DNA of 5,272 bases, taken from assembly GCA_022565015.1 (NCBI GenBank), contig JADFKI010000255.1, forward strand, positions 1 through 5,272. The letters run 5' to 3'. The notes beneath the pieces were generated by a model. It saw only the letters and a program-made list of their open reading frames with translations, made no database searches and was not told where the DNA came from. How positions within the stretch are numbered: the first letter of the stretch is position 1; every line of letters begins with the position of its first letter. This document shows positions 4,707 through 5,272 of the stretch, piece after piece. The position numbers and the translations under genes are program-made. The DNA is from Chloroflexota bacterium. Lineage in GTDB: Bacteria; Chloroflexota; Dehalococcoidia; Lucifugimonadales; JADFKI01.

Positions 4707-5272
4707 GTGCCTGAGCGCGTAGTTTCCCCGGAAGAGCGTGAGCTTGTTGAAAAGGCGCAGCAGTTCCTGCCGGGCGGCTCACTGGGCAATGCCTGGGGCG
4801 GCCTCGTCATTCGGGACGGCAAGGGCGGCAGAGTCCGAGACGTCAGCGGAAACGAGTACGTGGATTTCCTCCTCGGCTCGGGGCCGATGCTAATAGGACA
4901 CGCCAATCAAGAGGTTGCCGACGCCGTGCGCCGACAGCTGGACAAGGGCACGACGTTTTTCGCCGACAACGAGCCCGCAATACTGCTGGCAGAGGAGATA
5001 TCCAGGGCGGTGCCATGTGCCGAGAAGGTACGTTTCAGCAGCTCCGGCACCGAGGCGACATTCTACGCCCTTCGCACGGCCCGCGCGTTTCGACGCCGGG
5101 ACAAGATCCTGAAGTTCGAGGGCGGCTTCCACGGCATGCACGACTACGCCTTGATGAGCATGGCGCCGTCCGATCCACCCGACTTTCCGCAGGCCAAGCC
5201 CGACACCGCCGGCATTCCCCGCTCGGTCCAAGACGAGGTCCTGATCGCACCCTTCAACGACATAGAGACGAC
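4707..5272 (+). CDS. Class III PLP-dependent aminotransferase, glutamate-1-semialdehyde aminomutase-like (3' end outside window)
   Basis: 188 codons are visible and the frame is open at the window edge; relatives are about 430-450 aa. GTG 4707 is the start because AGGAGG (4695-4700) lies 6 bases upstream. The order matches class III aminotransferases. An N-terminal helix and LPGG (21-24) come first. DVSGNEYVDFLLGSGPMLIGH (45-65) follows and lines the cofactor entrance. SSSGTEA (111-117) binds the PLP phosphate, and KFEGGFHGMHDY (136-147) contains the residue that stacks on the PLP ring. The catalytic lysine would be near residue 260-280, beyond the window. The closest known group is glutamate-1-semialdehyde 2,1-aminomutase (tetrapyrrole synthesis), but many relatives are broad aminotransferases, so the substrate is open and I give no symbol. 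It is divergent from pepA and shares its control region. Confidence 0.88.
   Translation, partial: MPERVVSPEERELVEKAQQFLPGGSLGNAWGGLVIRDGKGGRVRDVSGNEYVDFLLGSGPMLIGHANQEVADAVRRQLDKGTTFFADNEPAILLAEEISRAVPCAEKVRFSSSGTEATFYALRTARAFRRRDKILKFEGGFHGMHDYALMSMAPSDPPDFPQAKPDTAGIPRSVQDEVLIAPFNDIET

Noticed and set aside
4890..5231. Minus-strand open frames opposite the aminotransferase
   Set aside because: The plus-strand frame carries the PLP-binding SSSGTEA and FEGGFHG motifs and a good ribosome site; the reverse frames are shadows.

Overview
This is a bacterial chromosomal window. It has two CCA-encoding tRNA genes, Shine-Dalgarno-led genes and sigma70-like promoters, and the protein-coding backbone is moderately GC-rich (58% in a sampled 60-base line, 3481-3540). 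The gene content resembles uncultured Chloroflexota (SAR202/Dehalococcoidia-like): a GSA-aminotransferase-like class III enzyme, an MBL hydrolase with a winged-helix tail, a small 'WTF-TNH' winged-helix regulator and an M17 aminopeptidase. That placement is recalled family resemblance, not proof.

Left part (1-719, + strand): the last 36 codons of an apparent IS630-family transposase are followed within a few bases by an open frame with no start codon. This frame looks like the C-terminal part of a PIN-like (DUF4935-type) nuclease plus a beta-rich tail. The stretch is clearly AT-richer than the rest (38% GC in 241-300). It reads as an accessory island in which an insertion sequence cut a gene.

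Middle (803-2798, all - strand): in transcription order, a small winged-helix regulator, tRNA-His(GTG) with a strong promoter, an MBL-fold metallohydrolase starting about 60 bases after the tRNA, a 200-base gap with repeated small palindromes, and tRNA-Arg(TCG). The tRNA-Arg 3' end faces the AT-rich island. The hydrolase has no visible promoter of its own, so it may be transcribed by read-through from tRNA-His.

Right part (2922-5272): a complete leucyl aminopeptidase (pepA, - strand) and a divergent, window-truncated class III aminotransferase (+ strand). They are separated by 282 bases holding two back-to-back promoters. A 6-bp inverted repeat lies almost centred between the two -10 boxes, suggesting a shared control site. 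The pepA leader can fold into two small hairpins.

I see no CRISPR array, complete mobile element or clearly novel multi-gene system. The points most worth checking are the IS/PIN junction next to tRNA-Arg, the divergent control region, and the tRNA-His/hydrolase coupling.
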